DNA of 64,000 bases from positions 3,472,001-3,536,000 of the forward strand of contig CBDCGU010000003.1 in NCBI GenBank assembly GCA_965216945.1, read 5' to 3'. Shown one piece after another: positions 9,323 through 17,711 of the stretch. The DNA is from DATHZQ01 sp965216945 (GTDB taxonomy: Bacteria; Actinomycetota; Acidimicrobiia; Spongiisociales; UBA5794). A model generated the notes under the pieces. That model was not told the DNA's origin, ran no database searches, and worked only from the letters and a program-made list of their open reading frames with translations. Each line of letters begins with the position of its first letter. Within the stretch, counting starts at the first letter, position 1. A program made the position numbers and the translations under genes.

Positions 9323-9352
9323 CAGAATCCCCTGTAAACACAGGGGATTCTG
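9323..9352 (+). terminator. Rho-independent-type hairpin after tRNA-Val
   Basis: A perfect 13-bp inverted repeat (arms 9323-9335 and 9340-9352, beginning CAGAATCCCCTGT) with a 4-base AAAC loop, starting five bases after the tRNA and followed by TCATTT. It probably ends the tRNA transcript. Confidence 0.8.
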
Positions 9353-9391
9353 TCATTTCGGGATTTTCGGTCGGGTCTCCCTTTGTGTCAG

Positions 9392-9410
9392 GTGTCCGTC
9401 TAGTGTCCGT
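9392..9410 (+). repeat. Left-end paired GTGTCCGT motif (candidate integrase arm site)
   Basis: Two copies of GTGTCCGT separated by three bases, 75 bp inside the presumed left junction. The same arrangement occurs at 19790-19808, inside the right junction. The apart from these pairs gene-free stretch 9353-9669 shows no other recognisable feature except the ribosome binding site of the next gene. Confidence 0.6.
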
Positions 9411-9669
9411 TGGAGGTCCGGATCGGGGCTAGCCAGCTGGGCTTCGATCCACGCCTTCTCGCCCGCAAGCAGTTGTGATCCGACGGTCGATGGGCCCTCC
9501 CGTTGAAGCCGTCGCCCATCGGCAGCGGGGCTCGCGGCCGCACCATTGACTGCTCGATGCCTCCTGAACTGGGTAGCTTTGGGCATCACCGACTAAGACG
9601 TCCGATTCATACACGGGTCGTATCGCCGTACCGACTCAAGGTGCGGCAAGGCCTCTGAAGGGAGTATGC

Positions 9670-10707
9670 GTGGCGAAGCGCCGCCGGCGGGAGTATCTCC
9701 AACTCCTCGATGCCGCCAAGGCCGCTGTCGAACTGGCAGTTGACAGCTTCAACCGAGTGCGAAATCCCTACCGGGACGAGAGCGCCCTGATCTTGCTTGC
9801 CAATGCCTGGGAGTTGCTAGCCAAAGCGGTGCTCGTTCAGCAGCACCAGTCGATACAACGGGGGAAGCGAGGAGAGACCATCGGCGCCGAGGTAGCAGTG
9901 GCCCGAATCCGGGATCGGAAGGTTCTCGGCCCGAATCAAGCTGCGACCATCCAGCAGATCATCTCGCTCCGGCACGCGGCGAGCCATCATGTTCTGCCTC
10001 CCGTCCCCGAGGAGGTGATGCACCATCTTCTCTTCTATGGGTGCAAGTTCTTCAGAGAGACCGTTGAGTCGAGCTTTCCCGCACATGCAAAGGACCTTCC
10101 AGGCAACTTCCTTTCCCTCTCATTCACCGATCTGACGACCTACGCCGACAAGGTGCAGAAGGCTGTCGCTCGCGTGCGCCGCAGTCCAAACGACAAGCGG
10201 CTCGTGTGGTTGCTTGAGCGGGGAATCGCGTTCGACGGGACCGCGTACCTGACTGAGAAGCAGGTCGAGGCCAAGTACCGCGGCAAGAAGAGAATCATGC
10301 CCTATCTCGAGATTGGTGACTTCGTGCGGGGTACAGATATGGTTCGTGTTGTTCCCGTCGAGGCGCCGAAGAACTTCACTGCGGACGTCACCCTGCGGAA
10401 GGGCAGCGCAAGCGACGCTGCGCTCCCTGTGGTGATCAAGAAGACAGATATTGATGTCGACTACCCGTATCTGACCCGCGAGCTGGCAGCCAAGATCGAC
10501 AAGAGCTTGAACTGGACTGCGAAGGCTGCTGCTGTGCTCGGCCTCAAGGGCGATCCCAAGTATCACCAACAGGTGCGCGCGTCGCGGACAAGCCATGTTC
10601 AGCGCTACTCAGAAGCGGCGCTGCAGGCTCTGCTTTCCCATCTTGCCAAGGTTCCCGACTTCGACCCGTTGAATCGCCCCGGGTTTCGTGGAGGCTTGGT
10701 CTATTGA
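9670..10707 (+). CDS. DUF3644-type HEPN-like protein with IS-derived C-terminus
   Basis: A 345-residue protein. The N-terminal 110 residues (AVELAVDSFNRVRNPYRDES, NAWELLAKAVL, ISLRHAASHH) match the DUF3644 pattern; RHAASH at 101-106 is an R-x4-H motif like that of HEPN ribonuclease folds. Starts GTG with GGGAG five bases upstream. The last 12 residues (LNRPGFRGGLVY) are encoded by the terminal inverted repeat of the adjacent IS3 element. Without the IS the frame would read DFDPYASE and stop, so only four native codons were replaced and the protein is probably still functional. First gene inside the tRNA-borne element; a defence-type RNase is one possibility, unproven. Confidence 0.75.
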   Translation: MAKRRRREYLQLLDAAKAAVELAVDSFNRVRNPYRDESALILLANAWELLAKAVLVQQHQSIQRGKRGETIGAEVAVARIRDRKVLGPNQAATIQQIISLRHAASHHVLPPVPEEVMHHLLFYGCKFFRETVESSFPAHAKDLPGNFLSLSFTDLTTYADKVQKAVARVRRSPNDKRLVWLLERGIAFDGTAYLTEKQVEAKYRGKKRIMPYLEIGDFVRGTDMVRVVPVEAPKNFTADVTLRKGSASDAALPVVIKKTDIDVDYPYLTRELAAKIDKSLNWTAKAAAVLGLKGDPKYHQQVRASRTSHVQRYSEAALQALLSHLAKVPDFDPLNRPGFRGGLVY

Positions 10708-11642
10708 GTGACTGCCTCGTGGGCTGTGGTTGTCTGACGGTAGTGGTTGGCTTCGTGGGCGGCGGGGGTGGTGAACTGGCGGCGGCCGGGGAGGATCTCT
10801 CCGTGGCGGCGGCGATGGTTGAACCAGTCAACGTATTCGAGGGTGGCGAACTCGACGTCGGCGAGACCGTGCCAGGGTCCGTGGGGGTAGATGAGCTCCC
10901 ATTTGTAGAGACCGTTGAACGACTCGATCATCGCATTGTCGTAGCTGTCGCCCCTCGAGCCGACCGATGCGACGACGCCGTTGTCGGCGAGCCGCTGGGA
11001 GTAGCGGATTGACAGGTATTGGACGCCCATGTCGCTGTGATGGATCAGACCGTCCAGATCGGCACCGGTTCGGCGGCGGTTGAAGATCGCCATCTCCAGG
11101 GCGTCGATCGCCAGATCGCTGCGCAGTGATCGTGATGCTTGCCAGCCGACGACCATCCGGGAGTAGGCGTCGATGATGAACGCCGCATACACCCACCCGG
11201 TGTGGGTCTTCACATACGTCAGGTCAGCGAGCCACAGCCGGTTCGGTGCATCGACGGTGAAGTCCCGATCGACCAGATCCGCCGGTCGTTCGTTCCCGTC
11301 ATCGCTGATTGTGGTGCGAACCCATGACCGGCCCCGACGCACACCGGACAGGCCCATCTGCCGCATCAACCGCTCGACAGTGCATCGAGCGACCCGGATG
11401 CCTTCGACCTGGTTGAGGTGGTCCCACATCTTGTCGGCCCCGTACGCAACGAAGTTGTCCTTGTGGACCCGGGCGATCACCGGACGAAGCTCGGCATCAC
11501 GCACCGCCCGTGCCGACGGTGGCCGGGTCTTGGCAGCGTGATACGTCTGCGGGGCGATACCAAGGGTCTTGGCGATCGGCTCGATTCCCCACCGCAGCTG
11601 CCCGCTGCGCCGATCCTTGTGCTCGTCGATGAACCGAATCAC
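10701..11642 (-). CDS. IS3-family transposase OrfB (DDE integrase domain)
   Basis: A 313-residue transposase catalytic subunit. It has an N-terminal HTH_21-like region (KTLGIAPQTYH, YGADKMWDHLN) and an rve-type catalytic core with Asp in WLADLTYV, Asp in HHSDMGVQY and Glu in DNAMIESFNG. It starts with GTG overlapping the orfA stop (GTGA). As in other IS3 elements, a programmed frameshift near AAGAAG at the end of orfA may produce the OrfAB fusion. Its stop TAG at 10701-10703 lies inside the inverted repeat and overlaps the convergent DUF3644 stop. Confidence 0.95.
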   Translation of the reverse strand: MIRFIDEHKDRRSGQLRWGIEPIAKTLGIAPQTYHAAKTRPPSARAVRDAELRPVIARVHKDNFVAYGADKMWDHLNQVEGIRVARCTVERLMRQMGLSGVRRGRSWVRTTISDDGNERPADLVDRDFTVDAPNRLWLADLTYVKTHTGWVYAAFIIDAYSRMVVGWQASRSLRSDLAIDALEMAIFNRRRTGADLDGLIHHSDMGVQYLSIRYSQRLADNGVVASVGSRGDSYDNAMIESFNGLYKWELIYPHGPWHGLADVEFATLEYVDWFNHRRRHGEILPGRRQFTTPAAHEANHYRQTTTAHEAVTQ

Positions 11643-11968
11643 TTCTTCGACTGGCGGTCGAGCTCCGCCCCGAAGAAAGCCGAAGCCGCCTTCAGAATGT
11701 CATTGGCTCGGCGCAGCTCAGCGTTCTCACGCTTCAGGCGCTTCAGCTCAGCCAGCTCGTCGCTCGTCGGCCCCACCCGCCGACCCGTGTCACGCTCAGC
11801 CTGACGAACCCACTTCCGCACCGTCTCAGCTGTCGGACCCAACTTCTCGGCAACCGAACAGATCGCCTCCCACTGCGACCCGTACTCATGCTGATGATCC
11901 AACACCAGCCGCACCGCACGCTGGCGCATCTCCACCGGGTACTTCCCCGGTCGTCGCTGTTCTGTCAT
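11639..11968 (-). CDS. IS3-family transposase OrfA
   Basis: A 109-residue protein with an N-terminal helix-turn-helix (RQRAVRLVLDHQHEYGSQWE, then TAETVRKWVRQAE) that recognises the IS ends, and a C-terminal leucine-zipper coiled coil (ELAELKRLKRENAELRRAND) for dimerisation with OrfB. The sequence ends SKK at the junction with orfB, consistent with translational coupling or -1 frameshifting. Its start is about 50 bp inside the left inverted repeat. Confidence 0.95.
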   Translation of the reverse strand: MTEQRRPGKYPVEMRQRAVRLVLDHQHEYGSQWEAICSVAEKLGPTAETVRKWVRQAERDTGRRVGPTSDELAELKRLKRENAELRRANDILKAASAFFGAELDRQSKK

Positions 11969-12259
11969 GGCTCCATCCTCTCAAGGGTTGGAGCCTCCAC
12001 CAATTCCGGGGAGATTCACGTATGCATCTGAGTAGGCGGGAGTGTCCGCTTCTCGACGACGTCGGTGGTGAGAGCAGGCTGCCACTGCCAGCCTGATGGC
12101 TTCTGACGCCCGGCAGTGAGACGATGGTCAAGGCGTCCCGCACGAATGTCGCCGTCTCTGATCGGACGTACGCCCCCAGGGCGAACCCATCCTCCGATCG
12201 ATATCTGGCGGGCACCCGTCGGTCGGAGCTCGAGGTCATGCTCGATGCCTCGCCAGGGA

Positions 12260-12835
12260 TTACGGGTTTCTCGATCTGGTCTCCATCGACACAACGTTTG
12301 ACTCGTTCGGCGTCGGGCCGGTGTCGGCCACGGCCTGAGAGCGGAGGCGATCGATACTCTCCATTGCGGCCTCGTCGATACCCTCGTAGAGGTGCCCGTA
12401 GACGTCCAGGACAGTCCGGGTGCTCGTATGTCCGAGTCGATCAGCAATGTACCTGGGGGACTGATTCTCCGCGATCAGCATCGCCACATGAGTGTGGCGA
12501 AGGTCGTGTGGAGTGCACGGACTACCGACGGATGCCTCGACGGCTGGGTTCCAGTGTCGCCGGCGGAACCGGCTGTAGTCGAGCGGTCCGCCCTGGGCGT
12601 GCGAGAACACGAAGTCCGACTCGGATGGGTACTGGGCCAGGTGAGCCGCGAGCTCCTCGCACAAGAATGCTGGAATGCCGATCGTGCGGTACGCCTTTTT
12701 GGATTTGAGCGGCCCAGCTTCCATCCTCCATGAAGCTTGTCGGCTGAGTTGCTCGTCGACTCGGAGGGTGCCGCGAAGTAGGTCGAGGTCGTTAGTGCGC
12801 AGGGCGGCTAGTTCGCCAAAGCGAAGCCCGGTGTA
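12260..12835 (-). pseudogene. int: Tyrosine integrase, 3' fragment (catalytic domain without N-terminus)
   Basis: The frame from about 12835 encodes TGLRFGELAALR (catalytic Arg I), a Lys-containing beta region, HDLRHTH (His/Arg II), LGHTS (His III) and the nucleophile Tyr in TVLDVYGHL: the whole catalytic core of a tyrosine recombinase. The roughly 180-200 residues expected upstream, the SAM-like core-binding and arm-binding domains, are absent. The sequence upstream of about 12835 belongs instead to a tcpC-like gene on the same strand, so a deletion fused the two. An in-frame start exists at 12922 but its first 30 residues are tcpC DNA read in another frame. Confidence 0.88.
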
Positions 12836-13616
12836 CGACGGCGACCTCGGTGCCGTCCGCGGTCGCGGCGAGACCGCTGCGAACCAGCTCGACCTCGGTG
12901 AAGGGCGGCGGTCGGACGGCACCGAGCGGGGAGGACGGGGAGGTGTATCGGGGCAGCTCGCCGACGCCGGTCAGGTAGGCGGCGAGGAAACGGTGGAGCA
13001 TCTCGTCCAGCCCGGGCGTGTCGGCGAGGCCGTCGAACCGGTCGACCAGCACCTCGGGTGTCGGCGCCCGGGAGGGCGCGGAGATCAGTGCGGGCGGACC
13101 GATGACGACCCAGCCGGTCGCGGTCTCGGCGACTCCCACCGAGAAATGGCGGACGCCCACCGGCCGACGGTCGGACTCGGGGCCGAGAGCGATGAGCTGT
13201 GCGGCGACGGCGACGGCGAAGTAGCCGGGAGAGAGCTCGTCGGCGCCCAGGCTCACCGTGCTGATCGCCGACCACGACCCAGTCGCAACACCGTCGAGGG
13301 CGATACCGTCCATGAACGGGTCGAGCGCATCGGTCGAGTCCTGGCCCGCACCAACGTAGGCGGCGATGAACAGCTCGGCGAAGCCCTCCACACCGGATGT
13401 GTCGGACGGCACCTCGACGGTCGCCGTGGCTGCGAGGCCGTCGAGCCGGTCACCGATGGATGCCAGGTGTGACGCCACCATGACCCCGACGACGGGGCCC
13501 GACACGACGAGCAGCCACAGGATCAGCTGTACGGTTCGGATCGTCACCACCGGACTGAGCGACCCGTGGTTGGGCTGCGGAGCCGCGACTGCCTCGTGGG
13601 GGTTGCTGAGATTCAC
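12835..13616 (-). pseudogene. Conjugal transfer protein TcpC-like, C-terminally truncated
   Basis: The 5' part of a TcpC-like membrane protein of integrative conjugative elements: one N-terminal transmembrane segment (VQLILWLLVVSGPVVGVMVA) followed by NTF2-like folds (FAELFIAAYVGAG, then MLHRFLAAYLTGVGELPRY). Homology stops after DGTEVAVV at about 12840, where the integrase fragment begins; the final strands are lost. The GTG start at 13616 overlaps the upstream stop (GTGA). TcpC normally joins the transfer channel, so this marks the element as a former ICE. Confidence 0.78.
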
Positions 13617-13900
13617 GGGATGCCCCTCGATCGGTCAACACCGCGGCACCGCCGACGACAGAGCATCTGCCGACGCAGCGCCTCGATCCGGGCATCCTCG
13701 GCTCGCCAGTACTCGTCCTCGAAGAAGCGCACCACCCGGCCGGCAAGGTCACGCGAGGGGAGCATGCCGCCGGTGTTGAGGAGATCGTCGAGGAGGTCGC
13801 ACCAGTCGTCCATGCCAAGCTGGATTTCACGGTTCAGCTCGTCCTCCGTCAGGGTGCGGACGTCCCGGTCATCCGGTGTTTCGGGCCGGTGGGCCTGCAT
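13613..13900 (-). CDS. Small hypothetical protein of the conjugative-element remnant
   Basis: A 95-residue charged protein (RTLTEDELNREIQLGMDDWCDLLDD, RVVRFFEDEYWRAEDARIEALRRQ). The start at 13900 follows GGAAGGAG; the longer open frame looks like noncoding sequence. It is translationally coupled to the tcpC-like gene by GTGA. Family not recognised. The position between a sigma-like gene and tcpC is like that of small regulatory or accessory proteins in actinobacterial ICEs. Confidence 0.6.
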   Translation of the reverse strand: MQAHRPETPDDRDVRTLTEDELNREIQLGMDDWCDLLDDLLNTGGMLPSRDLAGRVVRFFEDEYWRAEDARIEALRRQMLCRRRCRGVDRSRGIP

Positions 13901-13988
13901 TGCCGTCTCCTTCCTGGTCGTTGGGTGGGCCCGTTGCGGAGGTAAGGGGCAGCACGCGGGGAGGAACGCGACACGAAATCCGTGGGGG

Positions 13989-14738
13989 TCATCGTGTGAG
14001 GGCCAAGCTCTGGCGTACACGCCGCTCGGTGCGCAGCCGGCGCTGCCTTAGCGTCTGCGGATCGACCTGGTGAGCGTCGGCCAGTTCCTCGACGGAGACG
14101 CCAGCGACACGGGTCATCACCACGAGGCGGGCCGCGTCGTCCCGGACTCGGGCCCGCTCCCGAATCCAGTCGACCAACTCGTCGACCTGCTCGGCAGCCG
14201 ACCGCGGGTCCGGCACCTCATCGCCGCTCTCGAACGGCATGGAATCGCCGACGAACACAACCGGCTCAGACCGGGCCCGAACCGCCTCACGCAGCACCCG
14301 TCGCCGCGTGTTGGCGTAGATGCGAAAGCTCGGAGGCGTCCCCGCCGACTCCGTTGCACACCACGAGATGACATCGAGGGCAGTGGCCACGACCCGGGCA
14401 GCCCGCTCCTCGACATCCCAACCCCGGACCCCCCGGATCAGACTCTTGAGGCCGGGCAACACCACCTGGAGGGCGACACGCCGAGCGAGGGCATCCTCCG
14501 TGGCGCGATCGAGTAGAGCGTCGAGCACCTGATCCCGCTCCGCCCAACTAGCAGCATCTCGCCGCTGAGCCGCCGCCACCAGTTGGTCACCGTCGGGGAA
14601 GTCGAGCCGCTCGTCATCGACGGCCCAGGCACGCAGCCGTGTACGCAGCAGCCGCGACCCGGCGAGCACCCGCCACTCGGCATCGAGCCGACGGATCAAC
14701 TCAGGCTGCGACCTGTTCGCCGGCAACCGCGAGCCCAC
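13989..14738 (-). CDS. Sigma-70-region-4-like regulator of the element
   Basis: A 249-residue protein with a GTG start preceded by GAGGAGA. The C-terminal 60 residues (RDDAARLVVMTRVAGVSVEELADAHQVDPQTLRQRRLRTERRVRQ) form a helix-turn-helix like sigma-70 region 4. The N-terminal part (FRIYANTRRRVLREAVR, ERAARVVATALDV) is helical and may play the region 2 part. Proteins like this are seen beside integrase and transfer genes in actinobacterial elements. Expected role is transcription of element genes; seven 15-bp tandem repeats lie 95 bp upstream of its start. Confidence 0.6.
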   Translation of the reverse strand: MGSRLPANRSQPELIRRLDAEWRVLAGSRLLRTRLRAWAVDDERLDFPDGDQLVAAAQRRDAASWAERDQVLDALLDRATEDALARRVALQVVLPGLKSLIRGVRGWDVEERAARVVATALDVISWCATESAGTPPSFRIYANTRRRVLREAVRARSEPVVFVGDSMPFESGDEVPDPRSAAEQVDELVDWIRERARVRDDAARLVVMTRVAGVSVEELADAHQVDPQTLRQRRLRTERRVRQSLALTR

Positions 14739-14832
14739 GAAGGTCTCCTCTCGATATGCACGAGAGGAAGCGTCCGCGCGAGCCCTGTCATCAGAGTGTT
14801 CACAACCCTGTCAGCAGAGTGTCAGACATCAC

Positions 14833-14937
14833 TCCGGAATAGACAATCCCGGTACAAACAAACCCGGAGATAACGACCCCGGCACGCCCAACCCCGGTAC
14901 GAACAACTCCCATACAGACAAGTCCGGAACAGACTGT
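14833..14937 (+). repeat. Seven tandem degenerate 15-bp repeats (iteron-like)
   Basis: Seven consecutive 15-mers with consensus yCCGGtAcaaACAAc, at 14833, 14848, 14863, 14878, 14893, 14908 and 14923. They sit between the sigma-like gene and the convergently placed TPR gene end. On the plus strand the repeats can be read as pentapeptides (SGIDN, PGTNK, PGDND, PGTPN, PGTNN, SHTDK, SGTDC), but no start codon precedes them in frame nearby, so a protein-binding array (iterons, operator or oriT part) is more likely. Confidence 0.7.
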
Positions 14938-15001
14938 TCACCTGACGCCGGTCGCGCCGCCGTCTTCTGGGCATGACACGCCAACAACGGCAGCCCGGCA
15001 G

Positions 15002-16522
15002 CTACTCGTGCCTCAGGTGTTCGAAGAGCTCGTCGAGCAAGGCCAACCAGCGTGTGAGTTCCGGGGCCGACTGTTCGGAGGATGCGATTCTGATGGCGTC
15101 CTGCAGGGCCACAGCGGCACTCGACGAGTTGGCCAGAAGTTCCTCCCGAGCAAAGAACGTAGACGCCAGGCTCAGTGCTCGACTGTCACCGATCCGGCGG
15201 GCCAGGTCAATGGCCCGCCTATACAGATCACGGCCCTCAGAGGAGTGACCGCGCCGATAGCTCAACAGCCCGGCCGTAGCGAGCAGAGTCAGCTGCACGC
15301 GAGGCTCGTGAGGGCCGCGGATCCGTCGAAACTGCATCTCCGCTTCATCGAGGCGATTCAGGTTGGCGAGCGCAAAGACCAGGTTGTTGCGCAGAGTGGC
15401 GTCATCCGGGTTCGCAAGGAGGCCAGCTTCAGCCAGCCGGATGCTCTCCTCGAAATCAACGTGACCGACGGATGCAACATACGATCCGAAGATCGCAGGC
15501 TCCGTAGAGAACGGCTCATCCTTCAGCCAGTTCCAGGACTCATCGACTGCTGTCTGCCACTCGGCGCGTGAAGATGCATGGCGTGCTCGTGCCTCGTAGC
15601 CGCGCCTGATCTTCAGGTGCTCCTCGTCCACGACGAACTCACCAAAGCGATTGGCGGCCCATTCGGCTTGAGCCACGCTGTTGTCTGTCGGATCGGCGAG
15701 GCTCCGACGAAATAGCTGGCGGGCTCGGCGCGTGCTCCCAGCTTCGAGCTCGAGAGTAGCGAGTGCACTCGCCAGTTCCGTCAGATGAAACGGTCTGATC
15801 GAATCGTCCCGCAGCAGCTGTCGTGCGCGGCGGGCAAATTGCGGCGATTGCCCTGCGGCGGAGGCAGTCGCGAGTTCGGCTGCGAGCAACCAGGGATCGT
15901 GCCGCACGCTGTCAGCGCGCAGGAGAAGGGAATGCGCTCGGTCGGGCTCGTCGCGATGAACGTACAGGCGACTGGCCGAACGGAGGAGTACTCGGCTCGC
16001 AGGACTTGAAGCGAGCGCCACGCGCATGCTCCTATCTGCCTCCTCGGTATGGCCTAGCGATGCGTGGGCATGCGCCAGGTCGACCCATCCCAGCGGGTTT
16101 CGCGGATTGCGGCGGAGGGCGGGACGAAGCCTGCGTATCGTGCGCTGCGCCTCTGCCCGTTCGTCGTTGAAGTCCGGCAAGCCGAAGTCGAGCGGTTCTG
16201 ATGGGTCGAGTTCCGCAAGGAGGCGGCGGGCGAGAGCTCTTGGCACCTCGCCCGACTCGCCGTTCTCGAGGACGAAGCGGGCCGCTGCCAGTCCACTCTC
16301 TGGCTTGCGATACAGGATCGCCGCGCCGATCAGCTCCACGGCCCGAGACGTTGTCGGCTTGGCGCTGAAAGCGTCGAGCGCCGTCGCTAGCTCGGATTCA
16401 TCATCAAGCCACGGCCTCTGTACTTCTGAGGACAGCGAGTCGGCCTCGCCGGATAGGACGATCAGGGCTGAAGCTCGCCATCGTGGGACGATGTATCTCG
16501 TCGCTCGACCGGGGCCAATCAC
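15002..16522 (-). CDS. TPR-repeat protein coupled to a Ser/Thr kinase
   Basis: A 506-residue helical protein with TPR-like repeats: NPLGWVDLAHAHASLGHTEEADRSMRVAL, PDDATLRNNLVFALANLNRLDEAEMQFRRI and RRGHSSEGRDLYRRAIDLARRIGD are separate examples. The GTG start overlaps the kinase stop by four bases, so it is the second gene of a two-gene unit. No catalytic motif, signal peptide or membrane segment is seen. Likely a partner or scaffold for the kinase. Codon use is less GC-biased than the flanking chromosome, in keeping with a mobile origin. Confidence 0.7.
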   Translation of the reverse strand: MIGPGRATRYIVPRWRASALIVLSGEADSLSSEVQRPWLDDESELATALDAFSAKPTTSRAVELIGAAILYRKPESGLAAARFVLENGESGEVPRALARRLLAELDPSEPLDFGLPDFNDERAEAQRTIRRLRPALRRNPRNPLGWVDLAHAHASLGHTEEADRSMRVALASSPASRVLLRSASRLYVHRDEPDRAHSLLLRADSVRHDPWLLAAELATASAAGQSPQFARRARQLLRDDSIRPFHLTELASALATLELEAGSTRRARQLFRRSLADPTDNSVAQAEWAANRFGEFVVDEEHLKIRRGYEARARHASSRAEWQTAVDESWNWLKDEPFSTEPAIFGSYVASVGHVDFEESIRLAEAGLLANPDDATLRNNLVFALANLNRLDEAEMQFRRIRGPHEPRVQLTLLATAGLLSYRRGHSSEGRDLYRRAIDLARRIGDSRALSLASTFFAREELLANSSSAAVALQDAIRIASSEQSAPELTRWLALLDELFEHLRHE

Positions 16523-17571
16523 GAGGTCACTCGTACCAAACCGAGTTCGTAACGTCTCGCAAGAAGATTGAGTCGAGAGACGTAGCGCTCAAGCCCGTAG
16601 CGGTTTGTGTGACCCACACGGTTCTTAGGGTGTCCTCGGAGTGCAGGCTCCGGCTCGCACAACTCCCGTACGATTCCGACAAGATCGGCCTTCAGGTCTG
16701 CCGGAGTGGATGACTCCATGACACCCATGACGTCGCTGAAAGCTTGTCGCACGAATGGGAGGACGTCCTCATATGTACCCGCCCAGTCCTGAGGGGCGTG
16801 GCGGGAATCGAGGTGCGCAAGGAGACCTCCCGTCATCCCAGTGCCCGTGAAGAAGAACGTGGCCAGGCTGCCGAGCTGATAGAGGTCAGAAGCGAACCGC
16901 CGGACGCTCCAATCCGGGTTGACTTGCCCATAGAGAAGTTCCGGTGGGGCGTACGTCCAATCGCCGGGGAACGGCAGATGATCCGAGGGACCGGCGTTGC
17001 CTCGATAGGAGCTACGTCCAAGATCGGCCAGTTTTGATCCTGCGCCACCGAAGTCCAAGACATTGGACGGCTTGAGGTCTTGGTGGGCGATGCCGCTGCC
17101 GTGTAGCTGGCTCAATCCAACCGCAACCTGGTGCAGCGTTCGGAGAGCCCACGCCACGTCGATCCGTTGCGCCGCGTCCAAGACAGCTCTCGAGTCTTGG
17201 TCAGCCCATTCGAATATGAGGTAGTTGACCGGAACAGTCCATCCCGTGTCCCGGATCTCTCCGTCGGCCAGCGCCGTGACGATGCGACTCATGGGCGCAC
17301 ACCGATACAGGAGGTCACGTTCGAAGTTGTACGCAGAGGTCATGGCCTCAAGGGCGCGAGGGACGTCCGCCTGCTGAAACACTGCGGAATAGTCGAGTGC
17401 CTTGAGGAATCCCCTTCTGCCATCACCCGACTCCACCGCATAGCTGATGCTGAAGTGGCCACCGGTCGCTTGAGGGGGGCGCGGCAGCTTCTCGACAACG
17501 GTCCAGTCGTCGTCGAGGCTACGACCAGCCAGGCTTTCGGCCGGGTTCTGCAACGGGGTGTCTTCTGTCAC
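16519..17571 (-). CDS. Serine/threonine protein kinase
   Basis: A 350-residue kinase without membrane segments. Visible motifs are the ATP-binding Lys57 in GFLKALD, the catalytic loop HQDLKPSN at 163-170 (Asp165, Lys167, Asn170), the metal-binding DLG at 183-185 in place of DFG, and YAPPELL (APE motif). HQD replaces HRD, so it is an RD-less variant but has the catalytic residues. Starts GTG after GGGGGCGA. It is coupled to the TPR gene downstream; the HEPN-motif gene lies 140 bp upstream on the same strand. Confidence 0.88.
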   Translation of the reverse strand: MTEDTPLQNPAESLAGRSLDDDWTVVEKLPRPPQATGGHFSISYAVESGDGRRGFLKALDYSAVFQQADVPRALEAMTSAYNFERDLLYRCAPMSRIVTALADGEIRDTGWTVPVNYLIFEWADQDSRAVLDAAQRIDVAWALRTLHQVAVGLSQLHGSGIAHQDLKPSNVLDFGGAGSKLADLGRSSYRGNAGPSDHLPFPGDWTYAPPELLYGQVNPDWSVRRFASDLYQLGSLATFFFTGTGMTGGLLAHLDSRHAPQDWAGTYEDVLPFVRQAFSDVMGVMESSTPADLKADLVGIVRELCEPEPALRGHPKNRVGHTNRYGLERYVSRLNLLARRYELGLVRVTS

Positions 17572-17711
17572 TCGCCCCCAGTACTCGAATCCTGAAGTCT
17601 ACCTCGCTCAGATGACCGAATCCCATTGATGTAATTCGGGCAGCGCTAAGAATCGGACACCCGTCGTCGGAGGACGCAACGCTCCGTTTCTCCGCTGCGA
17701 GCCGGCCCCAG

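Larger units (their letters stand above)
10670..12018 (-). mobile_element. IS3-family insertion sequence (1349 bp)
   Basis: The ends are imperfect inverted repeats of about 39 bp: from 10670 rightward beginning TGAATCGCCCCGG, and from 12018 leftward (reverse strand) beginning TGAATCTCCCCGG; both continue with a shared GTGGAGGCT. The element is flanked by a direct CGT at 10667-10669 and 12019-12021, a 3-bp target duplication. It carries overlapping orfA and orfB on the minus strand. It inserted at the extreme 3' end of the DUF3644 gene. Both reading frames look intact, so it may be recent. Confidence 0.92.

Noticed and set aside
12019..12259. Coding sequence between the IS element and the integrase fragment
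   Set aside because: Open frames on both strands lack recognisable composition or starts; probably the former 3' flank of the integrase gene.
14833..14937. CRISPR array
   Set aside because: The 15-bp units are contiguous with no spacers and there are no cas genes in the window.
14833..14976. Pentapeptide-repeat protein encoded by the 15-bp repeats
   Set aside because: No ATG, GTG or TTG with a ribosome binding site occurs in that frame close upstream; kept only as a DNA repeat.
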